Below are positions 1 through 5,893 of a stretch of DNA of 8,597 nucleotides, in pieces. Source of the DNA: an uncultured Oscillospiraceae bacterium. GTDB lineage: Bacteria; Bacillota; Clostridia; UBA1381. The number at the start of each line of letters is the position of its first letter. Positions within the stretch are counted from its first letter, which is position 1. The notes beneath the pieces are model-generated. The model was not told the DNA's origin and searched no databases. It saw only the letters and a list, made by a program, of their open reading frames with translations. The stretch spans positions 1 through 8,597 of the forward strand of contig CAMCPC010000038.1 in assembly GCA_945876665.1 (NCBI GenBank), read 5' to 3'. A program made the translations under genes and the position numbers.

Positions 1-1
1 A

Positions 2-808
2 ATACCGGATGAATTAGGAAAACGGCTTATCCGCGGGATTTCTATTGACAAGGATACGCCGCATTTTGTATTATCCGCTGAAGAACGCTGTCCGTTTTTG
101 AATAAAAACAACCTTTGCGATATTATTTTAAATCTCGGAGAGGACAAGCTGTGTCAGATTTGCGCTGACCACCCGCGGTTTCGGAATTTCTTTTCCGACC
201 GCACTGAAATCGGGCTTGGGCTGTGCTGTGAAGCGGCAGGACGGCTGATTTTGTCGCGCAAACAAAAAACACAGCTTGTTGTGATTGAGGATAACGGCAT
301 TGATGAGCTTGTTTCGGACGAGGAGCAAGTCTTTTTAGCCTTGCGTGAGCGGTTGTTCGATATAGCGCAGAACCGCGCAAAATCAATCAAGGAACGCATA
401 CAAAAAATGCTTTCCGTATGTGATATATCAATTCCGCAAAAATCCGCCGCGGAATGGGCAAACATATATTCACGACTTGAACATATGGATTTGGCATGGG
501 TAGACAGATTGAACGAATTAAAACTAACCGAAAACATCCCGCCTGTCGATGATGAATGGGATATTCCATTTGAACAGCTATTGATCTATTTTCTCTACCG
601 CCATACAGCTGACGGCTTATATGACGGGCGTTTTCGTGAGCGTGTCGCTTTTGCGGCGCTTGGCGTTCATATTATCGGTATGCTGTTCATCTCTCACGGC
701 AATATAACTCTTGATGAGCTTGTAGAAATTGTGCGCCTTTATTCTTCGGAAATAGAATACTGTGAAGAAAATATCGAGGCGCTGCTTGGGATATTAGAGA
801 AGCAGTGA
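2..808 (+). CDS. fliB: FliB-type lysine-N-methylase, C-terminal part (5' end outside window)
   Basis: The reading frame is open from base 2, so the gene begins outside the window and about 268 C-terminal residues are visible. It matches the flagellin lysine-N-methylase (FliB) family, cysteine-rich proteins thought to bind an Fe-S or metal centre and to methylate surface lysines of flagellin. Near the start there is the block RCPFL..NNLCDI..NLGED.LC.IC..HPRF, then GLGLCCE about 20 residues later. This Cys spacing is typical of the family's central portion, and the N-terminal Cys cluster expected in full-length members lies off the window. The rest is mostly helical and without membrane segments. 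A TTG at base 98 should not be taken as the start, because conserved sequence precedes it. The stop lies 9 bp from the end of the convergent cotJC stump, with no terminator hairpin between them. No flagellar gene is visible, so the substrate is inferred from the family only. Confidence 0.8.
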   Translation: MPDELGKRLIRGISIDKDTPHFVLSAEERCPFLNKNNLCDIILNLGEDKLCQICADHPRFRNFFSDRTEIGLGLCCEAAGRLILSRKQKTQLVVIEDNGIDELVSDEEQVFLALRERLFDIAQNRAKSIKERIQKMLSVCDISIPQKSAAEWANIYSRLEHMDLAWVDRLNELKLTENIPPVDDEWDIPFEQLLIYFLYRHTADGLYDGRFRERVAFAALGVHIIGMLFISHGNITLDELVEIVRLYSSEIEYCEENIEALLGILEKQ

Positions 809-816
809 TTTGAGTT

Positions 817-1020
817 TCAATCGTTTACCGAGTTACCTATATCGGTTAATAGTCCCTTTGTAACCTCATCAGGCATGGTATAGCGCTGCGACAGATAACG
901 CAGTGATGCTCCCAATTCACCATTTGGACCGCCATATTGCGTTGCAACAACATTTGCAAGGCGCGGGTTAGGCTTGCAGACCTTTACCGGAAATTCAAGA
1001 AATTTATCATATTTAAACAT
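817..1020 (-). pseudogene. cotJC: Truncated spore coat protein CotJC (manganese-catalase-like)
   Basis: CotJC is a spore-coat protein of the manganese-catalase/ferritin-like superfamily, normally about 190 residues. Here the frame gives only 67. Residues 1 to 62 are a good CotJC N-terminus: EFPVKVCKPNPRLA, then QYGGPNGELGASLRYLSQRY (the Glu at 35 is an expected metal ligand), then KGLLTDIG. The family normally continues with a GTEE..HLE-type motif carrying further metal ligands, but this frame reads NSVND and stops. About two thirds of the protein, including most of the metal site, is therefore missing. The ATG at 1020 is chosen because an AAAGGAGG site lies 10 bp upstream and its A overlaps the cotJB TAA stop (TAATG). 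An in-frame extension to 1050 only reads through the end of cotJB. I infer a deletion or rearrangement at about base 835; a misassembly is the main alternative. A catalase role is very unlikely for the stump. Confidence 0.8.
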
Positions 1021-1280
1021 TAATTGCTCGCCTCCTTTTCCCACGGCCACGGATCATCGAGCCAGTTAAAGCACTCCTGATTAGCTGTTGTGAACTGGTT
1101 TAAAGAACCAAATTCCTTTTCATATTCGCGTCGTAATTCATTTGTCTTCTTAACAAGGTCCTGAAAAATTCTGAACGCCTTTTTGTCCTCCTGATGAGTA
1201 TCAAGATAAAGCAGCATATCATATGCCGCGAAATTATTGCACTGTATTTTTTTCAGCAAATCATTTTTCGGGCAGCTCAT
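1020..1280 (-). CDS. cotJB: Spore coat protein CotJB
   Basis: This is an 86-residue CotJB, a small protein of the cotJABC spore-coat operon. CotJ proteins are made in the mother cell and deposited in the inner coat; CotJB's exact biochemical role is unknown. Recognisable features are the N-terminal helix with NNFAAYDMLLYLDTHQED (residues 15 to 32), a charged central helix, and the family's C-terminal aromatic motif FNWLDDPWPWEKE (71 to 83). Its length is normal and the frame is intact. I start it at the ATG at 1280 because this overlaps the cotJA stop as ATGA and has GGGGAGG about 9 bp upstream. A longer in-frame start at 1298 lies inside cotJA and lacks support. It is translationally coupled to cotJA upstream and to the cotJC stump downstream. 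Confidence 0.9.
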   Translation of the reverse strand: MSCPKNDLLKKIQCNNFAAYDMLLYLDTHQEDKKAFRIFQDLVKKTNELRREYEKEFGSLNQFTTANQECFNWLDDPWPWEKEASN

Positions 1281-1474
1281 TCCATACCGCCTCCCCACTG
1301 TTTACAAACCTTGCCGTATTCACACATAGTCAAATCCAGCTCCGGGAATATTGTCCCCCGCACAAGTCCCGTACAGGCATCATACATTTCCTCCATCTCC
1401 TGCACAGGCACGTAACCGTAGCCAACACAGCCGCATCTTGGATACGGACAGTACTGACCGTTCATTTCTGCCAT
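1277..1474 (-). CDS. cotJA: Spore coat-associated protein CotJA
   Basis: This is a 65-residue CotJA-family protein, the first gene of the cotJ operon. It shows the family's cysteine- and tyrosine-rich N-terminus (QYCPYPRCGCVGYGYVPVQ, residues 7 to 25), followed by LVRGTIFPELDL (37 to 48) and a C-terminal KQWGG. CotJA helps assemble CotJC and itself into the spore coat; with CotJC broken here, its remaining role is unclear. Two starts are possible. The ATG at 1474 has a well-spaced AAAGGAG (1484-1490). The ATG at 1507, adding 11 residues, has no ribosome binding site and would sit almost at the predicted transcription start. I therefore prefer 1474. The gene overlaps cotJB by 4 bp (ATGA). A sigma-K/sigma-E-like promoter precedes it, fitting mother-cell expression. 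Confidence 0.88.
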   Translation of the reverse strand: MAEMNGQYCPYPRCGCVGYGYVPVQEMEEMYDACTGLVRGTIFPELDLTMCEYGKVCKQWGGGME

Positions 1475-1483
1475 TCGTAACAA

Positions 1484-1490
1484 CTCCTTT
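1484..1490 (-). promoter_or_regulatory. Ribosome binding site that decides the cotJA start
   Basis: On the minus strand this reads AAAGGAG, 9 bp before the ATG at 1474. No comparable site precedes the alternative ATG at 1507, so it favours the 65-residue form of CotJA. Confidence 0.75.
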
Positions 1491-1520
1491 TTGTTTTTTT
1501 CAGACATACAGTCTGTAATT

Positions 1521-1549
1521 TATAATATGTTTTCATTAAGGAAATGGTG
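1521..1549 (-). promoter_or_regulatory. Putative sigma-K/sigma-E-type sporulation promoter of cotJ
   Basis: On the minus strand a CACC element (1546-1549) is followed after 16 bp by CATATTATA (1521-1529). This fits the sigma-K pattern of an AC-containing -35 about 16 to 17 bp before CATAnnnTA. The -10 is also close to sigma-E CATACAnT elements, but the -35 fits sigma-E poorly. The predicted transcription start is near 1513, leaving about 39 nt before the preferred cotJA ATG. cotJ in Bacillus subtilis is known to be sigma-E dependent, so the sigma factor assignment here is an inference. Confidence 0.5.
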
Positions 1550-1556
1550 AATTCTC

Positions 1557-1585
1557 TTTACTTCACAGGAAAAATAATATATAAT
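1557..1585 (+). promoter_or_regulatory. Putative sigma-A promoter of the isochorismatase-family gene
   Basis: TTTACT (1557-1562) and a perfect TATAAT (1580-1585) are separated by 17 bp. The predicted start near 1592 falls at the beginning of the AAAGGAAG ribosome binding site (1592-1599), giving an unusually short leader of about 15 nt before the ATG at 1607. The boxes are good but the short leader lowers confidence. Confidence 0.5.
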
Positions 1586-1606
1586 ACAGTCAAAGGAAGT
1601 GATTAC

Positions 1607-2119
1607 ATGAAAAAATTACTTATAGTTGTAGATTATCAGAACGACTTTGTAAATGGGTCGCTTGGTTTTCCTCTTGCCCAAAAGCTTGAGGACGGCATTG
1701 CGGCAAAAATAGAGGAATATAAAAATGACGAAATAATATACACTCTTGATACGCATTATGAAAACTATGCAGACACGCAGGAGGGTAAAAATCTGCCTGT
1801 TTCTCACTGCATCAAAGGCACGAATGGGCATAAGCTTTACGGAAAAATCCAAAAGCTGCTTGAGGGCAGAAGGTATTTTGAAAAAAACACCTTTCCCTCA
1901 CTTGAGCTCGGAAAATATCTTGAGGGAAAGGATTATGATATTATAGAGCTTTGCGGTCTTGTCAGCAATATTTGCGTTATATCAAACGCCGTTATTGCAA
2001 AAGCTGCCTGTCCCGAAGCCCAAATCATCGTAGACAGCGCCCTCACCGCTTCCGCAGATTCAGAATTAAATCAAAAAGCGATTGATGTTATGAAAGGATT
2101 ACAAATAACCGTCAAATAA
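1607..2119 (+). CDS. Isochorismatase/nicotinamidase-family cysteine hydrolase
   Basis: This is a 170-residue cytoplasmic hydrolase of the isochorismatase superfamily. The nicotinamidase catalytic triad is visible: Asp9 in VVDYQNDF, Lys93 in FEKNTF and Cys123 in GLVSNICV. The metal ligands of nicotinamidases are also present: Asp48 and His50 in TLDTH, and His67 in SHC. The SHCIKGTNGHKL stretch (66 to 77) resembles the HC.xGTxG motif of PncA. A nicotinamidase role (nicotinamide to nicotinate, NAD salvage) is therefore plausible, but substrates in this family cannot be fixed by sequence alone, and it is shorter than classical PncA. The ATG at 1607 is preferred over an in-frame ATG at 1544 because AAAGGAAG lies 7 bp upstream and the protein then begins MKKLLIVVDYQNDF, as family members do. 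It appears monocistronic, divergent from cotJ and convergent with the next gene. Confidence 0.85.
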   Translation: MKKLLIVVDYQNDFVNGSLGFPLAQKLEDGIAAKIEEYKNDEIIYTLDTHYENYADTQEGKNLPVSHCIKGTNGHKLYGKIQKLLEGRRYFEKNTFPSLELGKYLEGKDYDIIELCGLVSNICVISNAVIAKAACPEAQIIVDSALTASADSELNQKAIDVMKGLQITVK

Positions 2120-2331
2120 GCTTTGCAATATACGCCCGACATTTTTCGTTATCATGCAAACATCTTAAAACCCCGTTTAAGCCATCAGCACTTAGCGCGG
2201 CTTAATTGCGGTAATCGCAATCTTTATACACACAAAAAACTTCAGACCTAATGATAGCCTTGATTTGTATGTTGAGCGCCGTATTCCGGAGGGATCTGAA
2301 AATATATGTGATTTTTTATCGTCTGAGCATG
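2120..2331. other. Intergenic tract of about 210 bp, possible gene remnant
   Basis: This lies between two convergent genes and holds no complete gene. Two small inverted repeats occur: TTAAGCC/GGCTTAA (2177-2183 and 2199-2205, 15-nt loop) and ATTGCG/CGCAAT (2205-2210 and 2216-2221, 5-nt loop). The second is followed by CTTTATA and could be a weak terminator for the upstream hydrolase. A plus-strand frame is open from 2196 to 2354 and contains the protein-like stretch DLYVERRIPEGSENICDFL, but it has no ATG start or ribosome binding site. It may be a degraded gene end; I do not recognise the family. Confidence 0.4.
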
Positions 2332-2370
2332 AAAAAAGGAGCTGTCGCTTTTAATTGAAACAGCTCCTTT
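2332..2370 (-). terminator. Rho-independent terminator of the GltD-like gene
   Basis: An 11-bp perfect inverted repeat, AAAGGAGCTGT (2335-2345) and ACAGCTCCTTT (2360-2370), encloses a 14-nt loop. Read on the minus strand, the hairpin ends in a run of T (CTCCTTTTTTC) and begins 5 bp after the stop codon at 2376. On the plus strand there is no T-run beyond the stem. Confidence 0.85.
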
Positions 2371-2375
2371 AATGA

Positions 2376-3611
2376 TTACAAATCTCTTTCCTGCAAAAGT
2401 CCCTTCATATAGTCGTCCATAGCATCAGCAACCTGCTTTGAATATGCCACCGCCTCAACAACAGTCTTTGCACCGCGTACAACGTCGCCTGAAGCAAATA
2501 TACCGTCACGCGTTGTTTCGCCAAATGTGTTCGTTACAAGAAGTCCCTTTTCGTTTACCTCAAGACCGGTGGTTGTGGAAACTATTCTGTCCTTAGGTCC
2601 TTGACTTATAGCGATAATCGTTGAATCGGCAGGATAAAGATTTTCCGTGCCGCGTATCGGTGACAGGTTTCCGTGTCCGTCACATTCCAATTCAACAAAT
2701 ATAACACCGTCATCAACTATTTCCACAGGCTCAACGTGTACCACAAACTCAACACCGTCAATCTTGGCATAATCCACCTCACGCTGACTTGCAGCCAGAT
2801 GGTCGCTTCTCGAAAATACAGTAACCTTCTTTGCGCCATGTCTGAGCGCTGTACGCGCCACGTCCATTGCGCTGTTGCCCGCACCGATTATATTAACCGT
2901 TTCACCAAGCCTATAAACATCGGGATTTGTCAGGTAGTTAATAGCATAATGCACATTACCAAGCGTTTCACCCTTGATATGCAGCGTGTTCGGACGCCAT
3001 ACTCCCGTACCTATGAATATCGCGCTGTAGCCGTCACGGAACATATCGTCAACACTTATTGTCGTGCCGATTGACGTATTCGGTCTTATCTTTATTCCAA
3101 GCTCCCACAGCTTTCTCTTGTATCTGGCAAGAATTGTTTTCGGCAGACGAAATTCGGGTATGCCGTACTGCAATACACCGCCGATTTTTTCCTTTGCCTC
3201 AAAAATTGTAATGTCATATCCGCGCTGCGCAAGGATTATCGCAATCGTAATTCCCGCAGGGCCTGAGCCGATTATACCTGCTTTCATGCCGTTCTTCTCA
3301 ATCCCCGAAAAGCCCAGCTTGTCAAAATAGTTTTCCGAAATATAATTTTCAATACTGCTTATATGTACCGGCGAGCCCTTATGATTAAGCACACAGTGTC
3401 CCTCACACTGATTCTCATGATTGCAGATAAGCGAACACACAATAGACAGCGGATTGTTTTCAAAAACCATCTCTCCCGCTCTGTTTATATCGCCCTCAAG
3501 AAACGTATGAATCATATCGGGTATGGGCGTGTGTATCGGACAACCCTCGCGGCACATTGGTTTTTTGCAGTTAAGGCAACGCTTTGCCTCGTCTATAACA
3601 TGAATAGCCAT
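2376..3611 (-). CDS. GltD/PreT-like NAD(P)-dependent FAD/Fe-S oxidoreductase
   Basis: This 411-residue flavoprotein resembles the glutamate synthase small subunit (GltD), PreT and NfnB-type electron-transfer subunits. An N-terminal Fe-S region has two Cys groups: Cys12, 15, 20 and 24 (RCLNCKKPMCREGCP), and Cys59, 63, 69 and 73 (VCSLICNHENQCEGHC). An FAD-binding GSGPAG follows at 115 to 120, then GGVLQYGIPEFRLP (144 to 157), a nucleotide-binding GAGNSAMD at 243 to 250, and a C-terminal ASGDVVRGAKTVVEAV block that closes the FAD site. The protein would move electrons from NAD(P)H to a partner, but no glutamate synthase large subunit or other partner gene is adjacent, so the physiological reaction is unknown. 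It is shorter than typical GltD (about 470 or more). The ATG at 3611 is chosen because AAAGGA lies 8 bp upstream and the Fe-S motif starts soon after. The longer frame to 3659 runs into the promoter. It is a single-gene unit, divergent from hisZ. Confidence 0.85.
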   Translation of the reverse strand: MAIHVIDEAKRCLNCKKPMCREGCPIHTPIPDMIHTFLEGDINRAGEMVFENNPLSIVCSLICNHENQCEGHCVLNHKGSPVHISSIENYISENYFDKLGFSGIEKNGMKAGIIGSGPAGITIAIILAQRGYDITIFEAKEKIGGVLQYGIPEFRLPKTILARYKRKLWELGIKIRPNTSIGTTISVDDMFRDGYSAIFIGTGVWRPNTLHIKGETLGNVHYAINYLTNPDVYRLGETVNIIGAGNSAMDVARTALRHGAKKVTVFSRSDHLAASQREVDYAKIDGVEFVVHVEPVEIVDDGVIFVELECDGHGNLSPIRGTENLYPADSTIIAISQGPKDRIVSTTTGLEVNEKGLLVTNTFGETTRDGIFASGDVVRGAKTVVEAVAYSKQVADAMDDYMKGLLQERDL

Positions 3612-3649
3612 TTTAATATTCCTTTCCGTAAATTTTCTTTTATGAATAT

Positions 3650-3678
3650 ATTTTATCACACATCCTGTGAAATCTCAA
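3650..3678 (-). promoter_or_regulatory. Sigma-A promoter of the GltD-like gene
   Basis: On the minus strand TTGAGA (3673-3678) and TAAAAT (3650-3655) are separated by 17 bp, each one base from consensus. Transcription would start near 3643, about 30 nt before the ATG at 3611. The in-frame ATG at 3659 lies inside this promoter, which supports the shorter protein. Confidence 0.7.
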
Positions 3679-3761
3679 CAGTTTAAATGAAAAATTTTAC
3701 TGACAATTTGTTAATTTTTTCTCAATTATCCTGCGCCATACCCCTATATACCGCATATTAC

Positions 3762-3790
3762 TTGAAAATATGACGTTTTGGTGGTAAAAT
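3762..3790 (+). promoter_or_regulatory. Upstream sigma-A promoter of the his operon (P1)
   Basis: TTGAAA (3762-3767) and TAAAAT (3785-3790) are separated by 17 bp. The -10 lies only 6 bp before the -35 of the next promoter, so RNA polymerase could not occupy both at once. Confidence 0.55.
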
Positions 3791-3796
3791 TATATC

Positions 3797-3825
3797 TTGA
3801 CAACTGATTATTTTGCGTGTATAAT
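3797..3825 (+). promoter_or_regulatory. Consensus sigma-A promoter of the his operon (P2)
   Basis: Perfect TTGACA (3797-3802) and perfect TATAAT (3820-3825) are separated by the ideal 17 bp. Transcription is expected to start near 3832, leaving about 47 nt of leader before hisZ. That is too short for a T-box or a classical histidine attenuator. Such a strong promoter usually implies repression, and repeats at 3829-3852 lie exactly where a repressor could act. Confidence 0.85.
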
Positions 3826-3828
3826 AGC

Positions 3829-3852
3829 TTTAGCACTTTAGCACGATAAAGT
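3829..3852. repeat. Operator-like repeats at the his transcription start
   Basis: An 8-bp unit TTTAGCAC is repeated perfectly in tandem (3829-3836 and 3837-3844). It overlaps a perfect 6-bp inverted repeat, ACTTTA (3835-3840) and TAAAGT (3847-3852), with a 6-bp spacer. The element begins 4 bp after the P2 -10 box and spans the predicted transcription start, which is a typical repressor position. The regulator is unknown; a TrpR-family regulator of histidine genes is one possibility, as an inference only. Confidence 0.5.
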
Positions 3853-3878
3853 TAAATTGATTTGAAAGGATACTATTT

Positions 3879-5240
3879 ATGTCTAACTGGAAACTGCATA
3901 CGCCAAACGGCGTAAACGATATACTGCCAAGCGAATGCGCAGTAAAAAAAGAAATTGAATCAACAATATGGTCGGTATTTTCCTCCTTCGGCTATAAGGA
4001 GGTTGAAACGCCTACCTTTGAATATTACGACTGCTACGCAGGTCTTGGCGGTCAGATTTCGCAGGAGCATATGTTCAAGTTCTTTGACGAACAGGGACGT
4101 ATCCTTGCGCTCCGCCCCGACTTCACCACATCAATAGCGCGTATGGCTTCAACAAAAGTAGATGACGCCGCCGCTCCTCTGCGTTACCTTTACACCGGAA
4201 ACGTGTACAGAGTTGAGCAGACACAGGGCGCGCGTCAAAGGGAATTTACACAGAGCGGTATAGAGCTTATCGGCTCATACTTGCCTGCCGCTGACGCTGA
4301 GGTTATCGCTGCCGCAATGGAGGCAATAATGGCTGTGGGTATTGAGGACTTTTCAATGGAAATCGGTCAGATAGCTTTCTTCAACGGACTTGTGGAACAG
4401 GCAGGACTTGACGGCAAATCTATCGAAAAGCTGCGCGAGCGTATCGATTCAAAAGATTCTGTCGGCATAAAAACAATCACCGACAAGCTTGACATAGACG
4501 AAAGTATTAAAAATCTTATTATTGACCTGCCGTATCTGTTCGGCGGCGCAGAAGTATTTGAAAAAGCATATGTTGACGGTCTTAACGAAACCTCAAAAAT
4601 TGCCCTTGACAACCTAAAGCGCATATATGAGCTTTTGTGCCTGTACGGCTTTGAAAAATACGTTTCAATAGATTTAGGTATGCTCGAAAGCATAGACTAC
4701 TACACAGGCTCAATCTTCAAGTGCTACACCCACGGCGTGGGATTCCCCATATGCGCGGGTGGACGCTATGACAATCTTATGGGACAGTTCGGCTCACCAA
4801 AGGGCGCTGTCGGCGCGGCAATCGGCATAAACAGAATTCTTTCAGTTCTGTCAGACAAGGAAAATCACGATATTTCCGCCTCTCTTATCTTTGCGGAGCA
4901 TAACGCGGAGGGTATCGGCTACGACATAGCCTACAACCTGCGCGTGAATGGCTGTCTTGTGGAAATGTACATCGGCGGCGGTGATTACTCCGACGCGGTG
5001 GAATACGCAAAGAGCCGCGATATAGGCGCAATGCTGAGGGTGTTCCCTGACGGTAAGCTTATAATAGACGATTTCACAAAGCATGAAACAACCGAAACAA
5101 CAGCCAACGAATTTTTAGGCTACTATGATGACGATATGATGTTCGAACATAATGACTGCGGCTGCGGTCATGACCATGAACAGGTTCATGACCACGGACA
5201 TGAACACCACCACGACTGTGACTGCGGCTGTGAGGATTAA
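3879..5240 (+). CDS. hisZ: ATP phosphoribosyltransferase regulatory subunit HisZ with His/Cys-rich tail
   Basis: HisZ is a catalytically inactive relative of histidyl-tRNA synthetase that binds short-form HisG, activates it and makes it histidine-sensitive at the first step of histidine synthesis. The 453-residue protein shows the class II synthetase fold: [11 protein letters not shown] near the N-terminus (7 to 17), motif-2-like [13 protein letters not shown] (120 to 132), DYYTG (273 to 277), CAGGRYDNL (292 to 300) and motif-3-like AAIGINRIL (313 to 321). It has a good AAAGGA site 8 bp before the ATG and is the first gene of the operon, 14 bp before hisG. The oddity is the end: after about residue 421 there is a 32-residue tail with 9 His and 5 Cys. 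Cys-Gly-Cys type motifs (427-429 and 447-451) bracket an HD/HE/HHH-rich centre. It resembles a metal-binding tail and is not part of ordinary HisZ as I know the family. Frame and spacing to hisG give no sign of a sequencing error. Confidence 0.93.
   Translation: MSNWKLHTPNGVNDILPSECAVKKEIESTIWSVFSSFGYKEVETPTFEYYDCYAGLGGQISQEHMFKFFDEQGRILALRPDFTTSIARMASTKVDDAAAPLRYLYTGNVYRVEQTQGARQREFTQSGIELIGSYLPAADAEVIAAAMEAIMAVGIEDFSMEIGQIAFFNGLVEQAGLDGKSIEKLRERIDSKDSVGIKTITDKLDIDESIKNLIIDLPYLFGGAEVFEKAYVDGLNETSKIALDNLKRIYELLCLYGFEKYVSIDLGMLESIDYYTGSIFKCYTHGVGFPICAGGRYDNLMGQFGSPKGAVGAAIGINRILSVLSDKENHDISASLIFAEHNAEGIGYDIAYNLRVNGCLVEMYIGGGDYSDAVEYAKSRDIGAMLRVFPDGKLIIDDFTKHETTETTANEFLGYYDDDMMFEHNDCGCGHDHEQVHDHGHEHHHDCDCGCED
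5154..5230 (+). repeat. Repeats and alternative hairpins inside the 3' end of hisZ
   Basis: The tail-coding segment is bounded by an 11-bp direct repeat GACTGCGGCTG (5154-5164 and 5220-5230), encoding Asp-Cys-Gly-Cys both times. Between the copies, hairpin A pairs GGTCATGA (5166-5173) with TCATGACC (5186-5193), plus an inner CC/GG. Hairpin B pairs GTTCATG (5184-5190) with CATGAAC (5199-5205). They share bases 5184-5193, so only one can form at a time. The segment carries eight His codons and ends about 25 nt before the hisG start. Confidence 0.6.
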
Positions 5241-5254
5241 GAGGGGGATATAAA

Positions 5255-5893
5255 ATGAGATATTTAACTGTTGCTCTTGCAAAGGGCAGACTTGCGGAGC
5301 TTGCAATGGAGCTGTTTATATCAATCGGAATGGACTGCTCCGAAATGAAAGAGAAGACAAGAAAGCTGATTTTTACGGACGAAGTAAACAAGATGAAATT
5401 CATACTTGTAAAAGCGTCGGACGTTCCTACATATGTTGAGTACGGCGCGGCTGACATAGGCATTGTCGGCAAGGACACGCTTTTAGAGGATAACAGAAAT
5501 CTTTATGAAATGATTGATTTGGGCTTTGGCAAATGTAAAATGGCTGTATGCGGTCCTGTGGAGCTTAAGGGTAAGCTTGACACAATGACAAATTTGCGTG
5601 TTGCGTCAAAGTATCCGCATATCGCGCTAAAGTATTTTCAGGACGATAAGGGACAGACTATCGAAATAATAAAGCTGAACGGCTCTGTGGAGCTTGCTCC
5701 GCTTGTGGGACTTTCGGACGTAATCGTGGACATTGTGGAAACAGGCAAAACCCTTAAGGAAAACGGTCTTGACGTGCTTGAGGACGTGTGCCCGTTAAGC
5801 GCGCGGTTCGTTGTAAACAAGGTCAGCATGAAAATGGAAAAGGAACGTATTATGAACATAGTGCAGAAATTTAAGGAGCAGATTGAAAAATGA
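5255..5893 (+). CDS. hisG: ATP phosphoribosyltransferase catalytic subunit HisG, short form
   Basis: HisG condenses ATP and PRPP to phosphoribosyl-ATP, the committed step of histidine synthesis. At 212 residues it is the short form, which lacks the C-terminal regulatory domain and needs HisZ, encoded just upstream. Visible features are VALAKGRL at the N-terminus (6 to 13), [13 protein letters not shown] (62 to 74) and the PRPP-binding signature [18 protein letters not shown] (155 to 172) containing TGKT (163 to 166). The length is typical. The ATG at 5255 follows an AGAGGGGG site at normal spacing, 14 bp after the hisZ stop. The stop overlaps the hisA start (ATGA), so HisG and HisA translation are probably coupled. 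The enzyme is cytoplasmic and expected to form a hetero-octamer with HisZ. Confidence 0.96.
   Translation: MRYLTVALAKGRLAELAMELFISIGMDCSEMKEKTRKLIFTDEVNKMKFILVKASDVPTYVEYGAADIGIVGKDTLLEDNRNLYEMIDLGFGKCKMAVCGPVELKGKLDTMTNLRVASKYPHIALKYFQDDKGQTIEIIKLNGSVELAPLVGLSDVIVDIVETGKTLKENGLDVLEDVCPLSARFVVNKVSMKMEKERIMNIVQKFKEQIEK

Noticed and set aside
98..808. TTG at 98 as the start of the lysine-N-methylase
   Set aside because: The frame stays open to the window edge and contains conserved FliB sequence (RCPFL) before the TTG.
1544..1606. Upstream start at 1544 for the isochorismatase-family gene
   Set aside because: No usable ribosome binding site; it lies before the predicted promoter and adds residues the family lacks.
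3832..3878. T-box riboswitch or histidine leader peptide upstream of hisZ
   Set aside because: The leader from P2 is only about 47 nt, with no T-box sequence, no small His-rich frame and no terminator hairpin.
5074..5478. Minus-strand His/Arg-rich frame opposite hisZ/hisG
   Set aside because: Its odd composition is the antisense reflection of the HisZ tail; no start signal supports it.
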